Below are positions 24,797 to 33,545 of a stretch of 64,000 nucleotides of DNA, in pieces. Under the pieces are notes generated by a model, which saw only the letters and a program-made list of their open reading frames with translations, ran no database searches and was not told the origin of the DNA. The stretch comes from CAVQCT01 sp964371785 (lineage in GTDB: Bacteria > Zixibacteria > MSB-5A5 > GN15 > FEB-12): assembly GCA_964371785.1 (NCBI GenBank), contig CAYJOL010000003.1:372001-436000 (forward strand). Reading direction: 5' to 3'. Made by a program: the position numbers and the translations under genes. Positions within the stretch are counted from its first letter, which is position 1, and each line of letters starts with the position of its first letter.

Positions 24797-26209
24797 GTGA
24801 GTACATCAGCAGATAATATTCCGGTAAAGGCCGCCCCCGAAATACTGTATCCCGGACATCCAACATATCACTCCGTGACTGATGTCATCAGCCGTATTGT
24901 GGAAACACCGATCGGCAGAGGCTGGTATATTCTTTTCTCAATTTCCGTTGCGCTGACGCTTATGTTGTTCGGTATCCTGGCCTATCTTGTCTGGGAAGGA
25001 ATCGGCATCTGGGGACTGAATATACCGATAGCCTGGGGTTGGGCGATTGTGAACTTTGTCTGGTGGGTGGGTATCGGACATGCCGGGACACTCATTTCGG
25101 CGATTCTGTTCCTGCTTCGACAGCGCTGGAGAACATCGATCAACAGATTTGCCGAAGCCATGACATTGTTCGCCGTCATCTGCGCGCTCATGTTTCCCAC
25201 CATTCACGTCGGACGTGTCTGGGTACTGTACTGGGTATTCCCGGTCCCGAATCAGATGGGGCTTTGGCCGAATTTCCGCAGTCCCCTGCTCTGGGATACC
25301 TTTGCTGTAAGCACCTACTTCCTGTGTTCACTACTGTTCTGGTACGTTGGGTTGGTGCCTGATCTGGCTACACTCCGTGATCGTGCCAAGACGCGTTTGC
25401 GAAAGATACTTCTGGGTATTTTCTCGCTTGGATGGCGCGGCGGCAACCGTCACTGGAAACATTACGAACTTGCCTATCTGGTATTGGCCGGTATTTCCAC
25501 GCCGCTGGTCCTCTCGGTGCATAGCATTGTGAGTACGGACTTTGCCACCTCGATCCTTCCCGGCTGGCACACGACTATCTTCCCGCCGTACTTCGTCGCC
25601 GGCGCAATCTTCTCAGGGTTCGCCATGGTAATGACATTGAGCATTATTGCCCGGACCGCTTTCCATCTCGAGGATATCATCACGTTGAACACGCTGGAGC
25701 GGATGAACAAGATTATGCTGGTGACCGGCATGATGGTCGGCTATGCCTATTCCACGGAGTTCTTCGTAGCCTGGTACGGCGGAAACGAATATGAGAAATT
25801 CACCTTCCTGAATCGCGCTTTCGGACCGTATGCCTGGGCATACTGGATTATGATCACCTGCAATGTGGTGGTGCCCCAGATGTTCTGGTTCAAGAAACTG
25901 AGAACGTCGATCCCCGTCATGTTCATGGCTTCAATTCTGATCAATATCGGGATGTGGTTCGAGCGGTTCGTGATTGTGGTTACGTCGCTTTCCCGTGACT
26001 TCCTGCCGTCGAGCTGGGATTATTACAGTCCGACCAAGTATGATGTTGGCATCTTTGTCGGGTCGTTCGGTTTGTTTTTCACCATGTTCCTGTTGTTCCT
26101 TCGGTTCGTACCGATGGTAGCTATGTCGGAAGTGAAGAATGTCCTGCCACAGGCCGATCCGCATCATCACGCTGACCCGGCGGTCGTGAAAACCGAGGGA
26201 GGGCATTGA
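24797..26209 (+). CDS. actC: Alternative complex III subunit ActC, NrfD/PsrC-like quinol-binding membrane protein
   Basis: A GTG start gives 470 residues. The protein has about ten membrane helices in the NrfD-like pattern, with ILYPGHPTYHSVTDVI before the first helix, INFVWWVGIGHAGT-like sequence in helix 2, and conserved LSVHSIVSTDFATSILPGWH and FFVAWYGGNEYE stretches. It is the main quinol-binding membrane subunit. It sits 37 nt after actB; its stop overlaps a TTG two codons before the actD ATG. The His-rich C-terminus (DPHHHADP) is typical. Confidence 0.93.
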   Translation: MSTSADNIPVKAAPEILYPGHPTYHSVTDVISRIVETPIGRGWYILFSISVALTLMLFGILAYLVWEGIGIWGLNIPIAWGWAIVNFVWWVGIGHAGTLISAILFLLRQRWRTSINRFAEAMTLFAVICALMFPTIHVGRVWVLYWVFPVPNQMGLWPNFRSPLLWDTFAVSTYFLCSLLFWYVGLVPDLATLRDRAKTRLRKILLGIFSLGWRGGNRHWKHYELAYLVLAGISTPLVLSVHSIVSTDFATSILPGWHTTIFPPYFVAGAIFSGFAMVMTLSIIARTAFHLEDIITLNTLERMNKIMLVTGMMVGYAYSTEFFVAWYGGNEYEKFTFLNRAFGPYAWAYWIMITCNVVVPQMFWFKKLRTSIPVMFMASILINIGMWFERFVIVVTSLSRDFLPSSWDYYSPTKYDVGIFVGSFGLFFTMFLLFLRFVPMVAMSEVKNVLPQADPHHHADPAVVKTEGGH

Positions 26210-26211
26210 TC

Positions 26212-26757
26212 ATGGAGGTCAGTGTGAAACGGACTCCTGAAATCATGATTGCCGAATTCGGTTCAACGGCGGAATTGGTACATGCGGCTGAGAAGATGCG
26301 GGATGCCGGTTATCAGAAATGGGACTGCCATTCGCCGTTCCCCATTCACGGGATGGACGAGGCGATGGGTCTAAACCGCTCCCCGCTGGGATATATTGTC
26401 GGCTTTTGCGGAACGTGCGGTCTGCTGTTCATGCTCTGGCTTACATGGTACGCCAGTGCGGTCGATTATCCGATAGTGATTGCCGGCAAGCCATACTTCA
26501 GCTGGCAGGCGTACATTCCCGTCCTCTTTGCGATCACCGTGCTTTCTTCAGCATTCGGCGCGTTTCTCGGCATGCTCGGACTCAATAAGCTTCCTCAGCC
26601 ATATCACCCGCTTTTCGGCTCGGAGCGGTTCTGTAAGTTCTCCGATGATAAATTCTTTGTCGCGATAGAGAGCGAGGATCCTAAATACGATCCGCAGGCA
26701 GTGCGCACGTTTCTGGAAACGATCGGTGGCAAGAATGTGGAGATAGTCCAAGAATGA
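26212..26757 (+). CDS. actD: Alternative complex III subunit ActD (DUF3341)
   Basis: The ATG at 26212 follows GAGGGAGG, so the TTG at 26206 is not needed; 181 residues. A soluble N-terminal part (EIMIAEFGSTAELVHAAEKMRDAGY, which then names the characteristic CHSPFPIHGMDEAMGL motif) is followed by two membrane helices and a short soluble tail, exactly the DUF3341/ActD layout. It is a structural membrane subunit without cofactor. Its stop overlaps the actE start by 4 nt (ATGA). Confidence 0.93.
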   Translation: MEVSVKRTPEIMIAEFGSTAELVHAAEKMRDAGYQKWDCHSPFPIHGMDEAMGLNRSPLGYIVGFCGTCGLLFMLWLTWYASAVDYPIVIAGKPYFSWQAYIPVLFAITVLSSAFGAFLGMLGLNKLPQPYHPLFGSERFCKFSDDKFFVAIESEDPKYDPQAVRTFLETIGGKNVEIVQE

Positions 26758-27380
26758 GCGTTTCTCGGCTACTCAAATATGTCCTGCCCGGACTCGCCGT
26801 CATGGCCTTCGCTCTTACTGGGTGTTACCAGGGAGAGCCTTCGGACAATCGACCGATCCGGATTGATCGCGGGATGGCGAATCAGCCGAAATACTCACCC
26901 CAGAGTCGCAGCGCCTTCTTTGAGGATGGTGCCACTATGCGTGAACCGGTCCCGGGAACGGTAGCGCGGGGTGAATATCACGAAGATATCGCATACTATA
27001 CCGGCAAGGATGCCAACGGCAATTATGTGAAAACCTTCCCGGATACGGTATTCGTCAATATGGAGCTGCTCAAACGGGGTCAGGAACGGTTCAATATCTA
27101 CTGCTCGCCCTGTCACAGCCGGGTTGGCGACGGCCGCGGTATTGTGGTTTCACGCGGGATGGTTCCGCCGCCGAATTTTCATGATCAGCGTTTCCTTGAA
27201 ATGCCGGGCGGGCAGTTCTTTGAGACTATAACCAACGGTCTGCGCAATATGCCCTCGTACAGATTCCAGGTACCCGTTCATGACAGGTGGGCAATCATCG
27301 CCTATATAAGGTCGTTGCAAAGAAGTGAAAATGCTACAATCAGTGACATTCCTCAAGCGTTTCGCGAAAAGTTGAAATAG
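26754..27380 (+). CDS. actE: Alternative complex III subunit ActE, monoheme cytochrome c lipoprotein
   Basis: This 208-residue protein has a lipoprotein signal ending LTGCYQG (Cys about residue 24) and one heme c motif, CSPCH, at about residue 117, with a Met-containing MPSYRFQV segment as possible axial ligand. It is membrane-tethered on the periplasmic face and is the likely electron exit to the oxidase or a soluble carrier. It overlaps actD by 4 nt and is 9 nt from actF. Confidence 0.93.
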   Translation: MSVSRLLKYVLPGLAVMAFALTGCYQGEPSDNRPIRIDRGMANQPKYSPQSRSAFFEDGATMREPVPGTVARGEYHEDIAYYTGKDANGNYVKTFPDTVFVNMELLKRGQERFNIYCSPCHSRVGDGRGIVVSRGMVPPPNFHDQRFLEMPGGQFFETITNGLRNMPSYRFQVPVHDRWAIIAYIRSLQRSENATISDIPQAFREKLK

Positions 27381-27389
27381 AGCCTGATT

Positions 27390-28577
27390 ATGAATTTTGA
27401 CGTCAAGACATATCGGATTACCGACGGCGGAAATTTTGGAAAGATCGCTTTGGTGGTTGGCCTGTCCGGGCTGGCCTTAAGCGCTTTCGGACTTATGCAT
27501 GATGCCGCTCATTTCTACCTCGCCTATCTGGTCGCCTTCGTATTCTGGGTCTCGATAGCTCTGGGTGGCCTATTCTTTCTGATGATGAACCACCTGACCG
27601 GAGCAAAATGGAATATCGTCATCCGGCGACTGACCGAAGGCGCGGCGGCAACACTTCCCTTGATGCTTATTCTCTTCATTCCGCTGATATTTGGCCTGCA
27701 TGAGTTGTTTCACTGGAGTCATCCGGAGCAGGTAGCTGCGGATCCGGTACTCAAAGGGAAGGCCGGTTACCTGAACGTGACCTTCTTCCTCATTCGCGCC
27801 GCGGTCTACTTCACCATTTGGATAGTCGTCTCGCGATTGCTCATCAAGACTTCGCTCCAGCAGGATGCCCTCGGCCACAATGAGCAGCTTCGCCAGCGGT
27901 TCGTCAAAATCAGCGCCCCGGGAATGATTCTCTTCGCCTTGAGTATCACGTACGCCTCGTTTGACTGGCTGATGTCACTCGATGCCCACTGGTTCAGCAC
28001 CATTTTCGGCGTCTATATCTTCTCAGGTTCATTTCTGGCCAGCCTCACGTTTATCATCCTGGCGGGCGTATTTCTCCGCCGTGGAAACGTCCTTGGCAAT
28101 ACCATCTCGGTGGAACATTACCATGACTTGGGCAAGTTCGTCTTCGCCTTCATTATCTTCTGGACCTATATGGCGTTTTCCCAGTATTTCCTTATCTGGT
28201 ACGGCAACCTTCCCGAGGAGAATTATTGGTACTTGTACCGATGGGACAATTCCTGGACCTATATCAGTCTCGTCATAGTATTCGGACATTTCGTTATTCC
28301 GTTTGTGGGCCTGCTGACCAGAGCAGCCAAGCGAAGTCTTATCTTCCTGCCCCTTATGTCCTTGTGGATTCTGCTCATGCACTGGGTTGACCTGTACTGG
28401 CTGGTGATGCCCACGCATTATCAAACCGGGATCAATTTATCCTGGATCGATGTTACAACTTTTATTGGAATCGGTGGGCTGTTCCTGTGGTTTTTCTGGC
28501 GGCACTTTACGACACATCCGGTAGTGCCGGTCAACGACCCGGGTTTACAGACGTCGATTCTGTTTACAAACAATTAG
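27390..28577 (+). CDS. actF: Alternative complex III subunit ActF, quinone-oxidoreductase membrane subunit
   Basis: This 395-residue polytopic protein has about ten helices and is the second NrfD-like-sized membrane subunit of the complex. The N-terminal block AALVVGLSGLALSA-type helix, the FLIRAAVYF/SRLLIKTSLQQD segment and the ending MPTHYQTGINLSWIDVTTFIGIGGLF match ActF proteins. It has no cofactor motif. It completes the set actA-F in canonical order. A small membrane protein begins 11 nt after its stop, so transcription likely continues into the cytochrome oxidase genes. Confidence 0.92.
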   Translation: MNFDVKTYRITDGGNFGKIALVVGLSGLALSAFGLMHDAAHFYLAYLVAFVFWVSIALGGLFFLMMNHLTGAKWNIVIRRLTEGAAATLPLMLILFIPLIFGLHELFHWSHPEQVAADPVLKGKAGYLNVTFFLIRAAVYFTIWIVVSRLLIKTSLQQDALGHNEQLRQRFVKISAPGMILFALSITYASFDWLMSLDAHWFSTIFGVYIFSGSFLASLTFIILAGVFLRRGNVLGNTISVEHYHDLGKFVFAFIIFWTYMAFSQYFLIWYGNLPEENYWYLYRWDNSWTYISLVIVFGHFVIPFVGLLTRAAKRSLIFLPLMSLWILLMHWVDLYWLVMPTHYQTGINLSWIDVTTFIGIGGLFLWFFWRHFTTHPVVPVNDPGLQTSILFTNN

Positions 28578-28588
28578 CGGACACGAAA

Positions 28589-28927
28589 ATGACACAGCAG
28601 TCCTCGCACGCGCACCAAAAAGAAGATTACGAGCATAGCGACGTCAACGTCAAGATGATCGTGTGGGTGACGATCATTATCGTCGTCTTTCTTGCTGTTT
28701 CACTGCTGGTCCTTGACCAGTATTTCGGGCTTGTCACTGACGAAACGATTTACGACAAGCAGCTGGCGCCGCAGTCAGTGGCGTTACGCGACCTCCGCGC
28801 CCGTGAGGACGAGACGCTCAATTCATATAAGGTCATCGACTCCGCGAAGGGAGTGTATCAAGTCCCGATTGAAAGGGCGATGGAACTGGTGGCTGAAGAA
28901 TCTTATCGAGCGTCACAAGAGAAATAG
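28589..28927 (+). CDS. Small single-pass membrane protein of the act/cox cluster
   Basis: The ATG at 28589 (112 residues) is chosen because the longer frame runs inside actF. It has a His-rich, charged N-terminus (QQSSHAHQKEDYEHSD), one membrane helix (about 23-43) and a periplasmic tail with LRDLRAREDETLNSYKVID, KGVYQVPIERAMELV and a final EE. I recognise this tail as recurring in small proteins beside alternative complex III genes, but no function is assigned. By position it could be an assembly factor or minor subunit of the complex III-oxidase assembly. It lies 15 nt upstream of the SCO gene. Confidence 0.75.
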   Translation: MTQQSSHAHQKEDYEHSDVNVKMIVWVTIIIVVFLAVSLLVLDQYFGLVTDETIYDKQLAPQSVALRDLRAREDETLNSYKVIDSAKGVYQVPIERAMELVAEESYRASQEK

Positions 28928-28942
28928 TGAATTAAAAAAGTC

Positions 28943-29806
28943 ATGAATCGCTGGAATCCGACATATCTCAGGCGAATCGTCGTCATAACTCTTACAGTGA
29001 TCTTAATGGGTCGATTAAGTCTCTCCGCGCAGGCGGTACAAGACAGCTTGCGGGAACTAAGCGGCGTGCAGGTTGTTGAGCATCTCGGTGATTATGTCCC
29101 GATGGATCTACAATTTACCGACGACCAGGGACGGTCGGTAAAGCTGGACGACTATTTTCATCACGGAAAGCCGGTCCTGCTCGTGCTGGCTTATTACGAA
29201 TGCCCGATGTTGTGCAATCTGGTTATGAACGGAGTGACGGAAGGAATCAAGAATCTGGAGTGGATTCCCGGCAAGGACTATGAAATAGTGACAGTAAGCA
29301 TAAATCCGAAAGACAGCGTGTTCCTGGCGGCGGCGAAGAAGCAGAATTATGTCAAGTCGCTTAACATGCCCGGAGCCGAAAATGGCTGGCACTTCCTGGT
29401 CGGACCGGAGAGTCAGTCGAAGGCGCTGGCGGAGGCTGTTGGTTTCGAATACAAGTACCTTCCTGACAACGGGCAATATGCCCACCCCGCAGTTATCTTC
29501 CTGCTCGGTCCGGACGGGAAGATCTCGCGATATCTATACGGCATCACTTTCAGTCAGCAGGATTTGAAGCTGGGATTGTTGGAAGCCTCGGAAGGGAAGA
29601 TCGGCAACACGATCGATAAAGTTATCCTGTTTTGTTATCACTATGATCCGGATGCCAAGGGGTACGTGTTGCTGGCCGGAAATGTAATGAAAGTGGGCGG
29701 GGTGGTGACTTTTGTCCTGCTGGCCGGGTTTCTCGGACTCTTCTGGATCAGGGAGCGCCGGGCGAGTCACCGACGCGTATCTGTACACCACAGCCGATTG
29801 AACTGA
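28943..29806 (+). CDS. SCO1/SenC family copper chaperone, membrane-anchored at both ends
   Basis: This 287-residue protein has an N-terminal signal/anchor (VVITLTVILMGRLSLSAQA), a thioredoxin-like SCO domain and a further hydrophobic helix at the C-terminus (about 249-270). The copper-binding CxxxC is CPMLC in YYECPMLCNLV, and the distal histidine is in QYAHPAVIF. SCO proteins deliver copper to, or reduce, the CuA site of oxidase subunit II, encoded immediately downstream (14 nt gap). It differs from the second SCO (34520-35125) in having the C-terminal helix and a longer loop. Confidence 0.9.
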   Translation: MNRWNPTYLRRIVVITLTVILMGRLSLSAQAVQDSLRELSGVQVVEHLGDYVPMDLQFTDDQGRSVKLDDYFHHGKPVLLVLAYYECPMLCNLVMNGVTEGIKNLEWIPGKDYEIVTVSINPKDSVFLAAAKKQNYVKSLNMPGAENGWHFLVGPESQSKALAEAVGFEYKYLPDNGQYAHPAVIFLLGPDGKISRYLYGITFSQQDLKLGLLEASEGKIGNTIDKVILFCYHYDPDAKGYVLLAGNVMKVGGVVTFVLLAGFLGLFWIRERRASHRRVSVHHSRLN

Positions 29807-29820
29807 GGAAATAGCGCTTC

Positions 29821-30783
29821 ATGGATACTACCGGGACAATCTGGATGCCGGCCGGCGAATCGACGATGGCCGGCAATGTCGACTCGCTCTTTTATTTTGT
29901 ACTGTATGTGTCCATTGTCCTCTTCGTGCTGGTCATCGGCCTGACAACTTACTTTGTTGTCCGCTATCGGCGCAAGAGCGAGGCCCCCACCACGACCTCA
30001 GGGGTCGACCAGAATCTGACGCTGGAAATTCTGTGGACCGCAATTCCAACAATACTGGTAATGTTCCTCTTCGTCTGGGGATTCAAGACGTATATACAGA
30101 TGAATGTGGTTCCCAAGGATGCCATGCAGGTGCGCGTTACCGGTCAGAAGTGGTTCTGGTCGTTCGATTACGACAATGGCGCCAACAGCGTCAACGAGTT
30201 GGTTGTGCCGGTTGGCAAGCCCGTGAAGCTGCTGATGTCATCACACGATGTCATCCACAGTTTCTACGTGCCGAATTTCCGTATGAAACTTGACGTGCTT
30301 CCTAATCGATACAGCGTTCTCTGGTTTCAGGCCACTAATGTTGGCGAGTACAATCTGTTCTGCGCCGAATTCTGCGGCAAAGGGCACTCTGAGATGATAG
30401 GCAAAGTGAAAGTTCTTTCGGAGACCGATTTCAACGAGTGGATCGAGTCCGGTTCGGGCCCGGCTGAGGGCGCGAGCCTGGCCGACTATGGCGCCAAACT
30501 GTACAATTCAAAAGGATGCAAAGCCTGCCACTCGATCGATGGTTCGACGTCGGTCGGCCCCACGTTTAAGGGTATTTGGGGACATCAGGTTACCATGCAG
30601 GATGGTTCCACGATAACGGTCGACGACAATTATGTTCGGGAATCCGTACTCCAGCCGCAGGCTAAAATAGTAGCCGGATTCGCGCCGGTTATGCCGACTT
30701 TCCAGGGAATTCTGAAGCCTAAAGATGTTGACGCGATTGTTGCTTTCCTGCAATCTCTGGAAGAAGAAAAGAGTTCAAAATGA
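29821..30783 (+). CDS. coxB: Cytochrome c oxidase subunit II with fused cytochrome c (caa3 type)
   Basis: This 320-residue protein has two N-terminal membrane helices (about 20-45 and 65-85). A cupredoxin domain follows with CuA ligands (HDVIHSFYVP ... CAEFCGKGHSEM). A C-terminal cytochrome c domain carries CKACH at about residue 233 and the Met ligand probably in PVMPTF. The fusion defines the caa3 family and lets the enzyme take electrons directly from alternative complex III. It overlaps coxA by 4 nt. Confidence 0.96.
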   Translation: MDTTGTIWMPAGESTMAGNVDSLFYFVLYVSIVLFVLVIGLTTYFVVRYRRKSEAPTTTSGVDQNLTLEILWTAIPTILVMFLFVWGFKTYIQMNVVPKDAMQVRVTGQKWFWSFDYDNGANSVNELVVPVGKPVKLLMSSHDVIHSFYVPNFRMKLDVLPNRYSVLWFQATNVGEYNLFCAEFCGKGHSEMIGKVKVLSETDFNEWIESGSGPAEGASLADYGAKLYNSKGCKACHSIDGSTSVGPTFKGIWGHQVTMQDGSTITVDDNYVRESVLQPQAKIVAGFAPVMPTFQGILKPKDVDAIVAFLQSLEEEKSSK

Positions 30784-32396
30784 ATACTTTGCCGGAAAAG
30801 AGCTATCTGAATACACCCCGCGGAATAAAGTCATGGCTGTTGACGCGTGATCACAAAAGGATTGCGATCCTATATTTATTCGCGATCATGACGATGTTTT
30901 TGGTGGGCGGAATATTTGCGATGCTCATTCGTATAGAACTGCTCTCACCGCACAAAGTGATCATGACCGCCGAGACGTACAATAAGGTATTTACGCTCCA
31001 TGGAGCGATCATGATCTTCATGTTCATTATCCCGTCGATCCCGGCTATCATGGGTAATTTCGTGCTGCCGCTCATGATCGGCGCCAAAGATGTCGCCTTC
31101 CCCCGATTGAATCTGGCCAGCTGGTATGTCTATATCGCGGGGACACTGATTGCCCTGTACTCGATCGTCCACGGAGCCGCCGATACGGGATGGACATTCT
31201 ACACGCCGTACAGTACAACCACCAATACATCCGTCATTCCAATGACATTCGGTGTCTTTGTGCTCGGGTTTTCGTCGATCTTTACCGGCCTGAATTTTAT
31301 AGTCACGATCCACAAATTACGAGCGCCGGGGATGACCTGGTTTAAGATGCCATTGATGGTCTGGGCGCTGTACGCCACGGCGATAATTCAGGTCCTGGCA
31401 ACGCCGGTACTCGGTATCACTCTGGCCCTGTTGATAATCGAGCGCCTCGCGGGTATCGGCATATTTGACCCGGCCATGGGTGGAGACCCGGTGCTCTATC
31501 AGCACTTTTTCTGGTTCTATTCACATCCGGCGGTCTATATCATGATCCTGCCCGGCATGGGAATTATCAGCGAGTTGATCGCGGTCTTCAGCCAGAAGAA
31601 GATATTCGGATACAAAGCAATTGCGTTTTCTTCGTTGGGAATTGCGTTCCTGAGTTTTCTTGTCTGGGGTCACCACATGTTCGTCAGCGGGCAATCGCAA
31701 CTATCATCGATGATTTTTTCGTTCCTCACTTTCTTTGTCGGCATCCCATCGGGTATCAAAGTATTTAACTGGGTTGCCACGATGTACAAGGGATCGATTA
31801 GCTTGAAAACACCAATGTTGTATGCCCTGTCGTTTCTGTTTCTGTTTACCATCGGCGGATTCACCGGGATATTCCTGGGAACCTTGCCCGTCGACGTACA
31901 CCTGCATGACACCTATTTCATTGTGGCCCACTTTCACTATGTGATGATGGGGGGGACCGTCATGGCCTTCCTCGGCGGACTGCATTACTGGTGGCCAAAA
32001 ATGTGGGGGCGGATGTATAACGAATTCTGGGGCAAGGTCTCGGCGGCGCTGATATTCATCGGGTTCAATATTACGTTCTTCACCCAGTTTATTCTCGGTT
32101 CTCAGGGTATGCCGCGCCGCTATTACACTTACCTGCCGCAATACCAGCCGTATCATGCCTTCTCATCGTTTGGATCCTGGATACTCGGACTCGGGTTTAT
32201 CATTATGGCGATCTACCTGATTCACGCCATCTTCAAAGGGAAACCGGCCGGCGATAACCCCTGGGGCGCTTTGACATTTGAATGGATGCTGCCGTCCCCT
32301 CCACCGACGGAGAATTTCGCGGAGGTACCGACGGTCGATCATGGTCCGTACGACTTTGATAAAATCGTCCCGAAACGGACATTTGTGGAGTCATAA
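30780..32396 (+). CDS. coxA: Cytochrome c oxidase subunit I (heme-copper oxidase, A2-type signature)
   Basis: This 538-residue protein with about twelve helices has all heme and CuB ligands: HGAIMIF for low-spin heme a, FYSHPAVY (about 246-252) with the His-Tyr cross-link pair, GHHMFVSG, and HDTYFIVAHFHYVMMGG near the C-terminus. The Glu of the A1-type GHPEVY motif is replaced; instead the protein has YSHPAV, the Tyr-Ser signature of A2-type oxidases such as the Rhodothermus caa3. It reduces O2 and pumps protons. It starts inside the end of coxB. Confidence 0.97.
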   Translation: MNTLPEKSYLNTPRGIKSWLLTRDHKRIAILYLFAIMTMFLVGGIFAMLIRIELLSPHKVIMTAETYNKVFTLHGAIMIFMFIIPSIPAIMGNFVLPLMIGAKDVAFPRLNLASWYVYIAGTLIALYSIVHGAADTGWTFYTPYSTTTNTSVIPMTFGVFVLGFSSIFTGLNFIVTIHKLRAPGMTWFKMPLMVWALYATAIIQVLATPVLGITLALLIIERLAGIGIFDPAMGGDPVLYQHFFWFYSHPAVYIMILPGMGIISELIAVFSQKKIFGYKAIAFSSLGIAFLSFLVWGHHMFVSGQSQLSSMIFSFLTFFVGIPSGIKVFNWVATMYKGSISLKTPMLYALSFLFLFTIGGFTGIFLGTLPVDVHLHDTYFIVAHFHYVMMGGTVMAFLGGLHYWWPKMWGRMYNEFWGKVSAALIFIGFNITFFTQFILGSQGMPRRYYTYLPQYQPYHAFSSFGSWILGLGFIIMAIYLIHAIFKGKPAGDNPWGALTFEWMLPSPPPTENFAEVPTVDHGPYDFDKIVPKRTFVES

Positions 32397-32399
32397 GCA

Positions 32400-33047
32400 A
32401 TGAGCCAGAGCACCGATCATCCGGCCTTTCTACAACATCACTTCACCGATGCCGAGCAACAACGGGAGTCCGCCAAGCTGGGCATGTGGATATTTCTGGT
32501 CACTGAGATTCTGCTGTTCGGTGGACTTTTCTGTGCTTATGCAATTTACCGTTCATGGAACCCCGACATATTCCATAACGCTCACGTCTTTTTGAATGTC
32601 TATCTCGGGACCACTAATACCTGCGTGCTCATTATTAGTTCAGTAACGATGGCCCTGGCGATCCGGGCAATCCAGATGGGCAAAAAAAACCAGACGCTGA
32701 CTTACCTGATAACGACACTCATTCTGGCCGGAGCCTTTCTGGTTATTAAATATTTCGAATATGCGCACAAGTTCCACGAAGGTCAGTTGCCGGGTAAGTT
32801 CTACACCTTCACCGGTATTGAGGGGACCAACCCGCACGTTTTCTTTTCCATGTATTTTCTGATGACGGGTCTTCATGGAATTCACGTAATCGGCGGTATG
32901 TCGGTTATTACCTGGTTAATCATCAAAACGAAACAGGGGAAATTCTCCGACCAGTATTATACGCCGGTCGAAATGACCGGCCTCTACTGGCACCTGGTCG
33001 ACCTTATTTGGATATTCCTGTTCCCACTCTTTTATCTGGTAGGGTAG
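32400..33047 (+). CDS. coxC: Cytochrome c oxidase subunit III
   Basis: This 215-residue protein has five predicted membrane helices, the short bacterial form. Family marks are ESAKLGMWIFLVTEILLFGG at the start of helix 1, the TGLHGIHVIGGM block and the terminal YWHLVDLIWIFLFPLFYLVG. It stabilises subunit I and its proton uptake. It begins 3 nt after coxA and is followed 4 nt later by coxD. Confidence 0.95.
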   Translation: MSQSTDHPAFLQHHFTDAEQQRESAKLGMWIFLVTEILLFGGLFCAYAIYRSWNPDIFHNAHVFLNVYLGTTNTCVLIISSVTMALAIRAIQMGKKNQTLTYLITTLILAGAFLVIKYFEYAHKFHEGQLPGKFYTFTGIEGTNPHVFFSMYFLMTGLHGIHVIGGMSVITWLIIKTKQGKFSDQYYTPVEMTGLYWHLVDLIWIFLFPLFYLVG

Positions 33048-33051
33048 TGAA

Positions 33052-33492
33052 ATGAATCAGCAAGCAGCTCACAGCAATCATATTCTTCCGATCTCCCTCT
33101 ATCTGAAGATCGGCGGTCTGTTACTGGTGCTTACGGCCATCACCGTGATAGTGTCTTTCTACCATTTCGGACCTTACAATTTGTTGATCGCGATGATAAT
33201 CGCGGCGACCAAGGCTACACTGGTGGCATTGTTCTTTATGCACTTGAAGTACGACAACAAACTGTATATGACGCTGTTTGTTTCCGCGATCCTCTTTCTG
33301 GCAGTGTTTATCATCCTCACTATGTTCGACACGCTTCGTCGGGGAGACATCGACCCCGAAGTGGCCCATCCCTTTAAGCCGGAGGCGGTGATATATGACA
33401 AACCGACCGCCGATACGACGGAAAGCAAGGCCGCCGACTCGATTGAGATTCGTCCGGACACCGCTCAAACTGCCCATAATCCCGCCAAGTAA
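33052..33492 (+). CDS. coxD: Cytochrome c oxidase subunit IV family protein
   Basis: This 146-residue protein has three membrane helices in residues 15-100, including MIIAATKATLVALFFMHLKYD, the hallmark of the prokaryotic subunit IV (CaaD/CyoD-like) family. A 45-residue acidic and Ala/Thr-rich tail extends beyond the usual length. It is an accessory subunit of the oxidase, encoded last in the coxBACD block. Confidence 0.9.
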   Translation: MNQQAAHSNHILPISLYLKIGGLLLVLTAITVIVSFYHFGPYNLLIAMIIAATKATLVALFFMHLKYDNKLYMTLFVSAILFLAVFIILTMFDTLRRGDIDPEVAHPFKPEAVIYDKPTADTTESKAADSIEIRPDTAQTAHNPAK

Positions 33493-33545
33493 AAACTTGC
33501 CATCCGGTCGTCTGCGGTTTTTCATACTGGAGTCAGAGGTAGACA

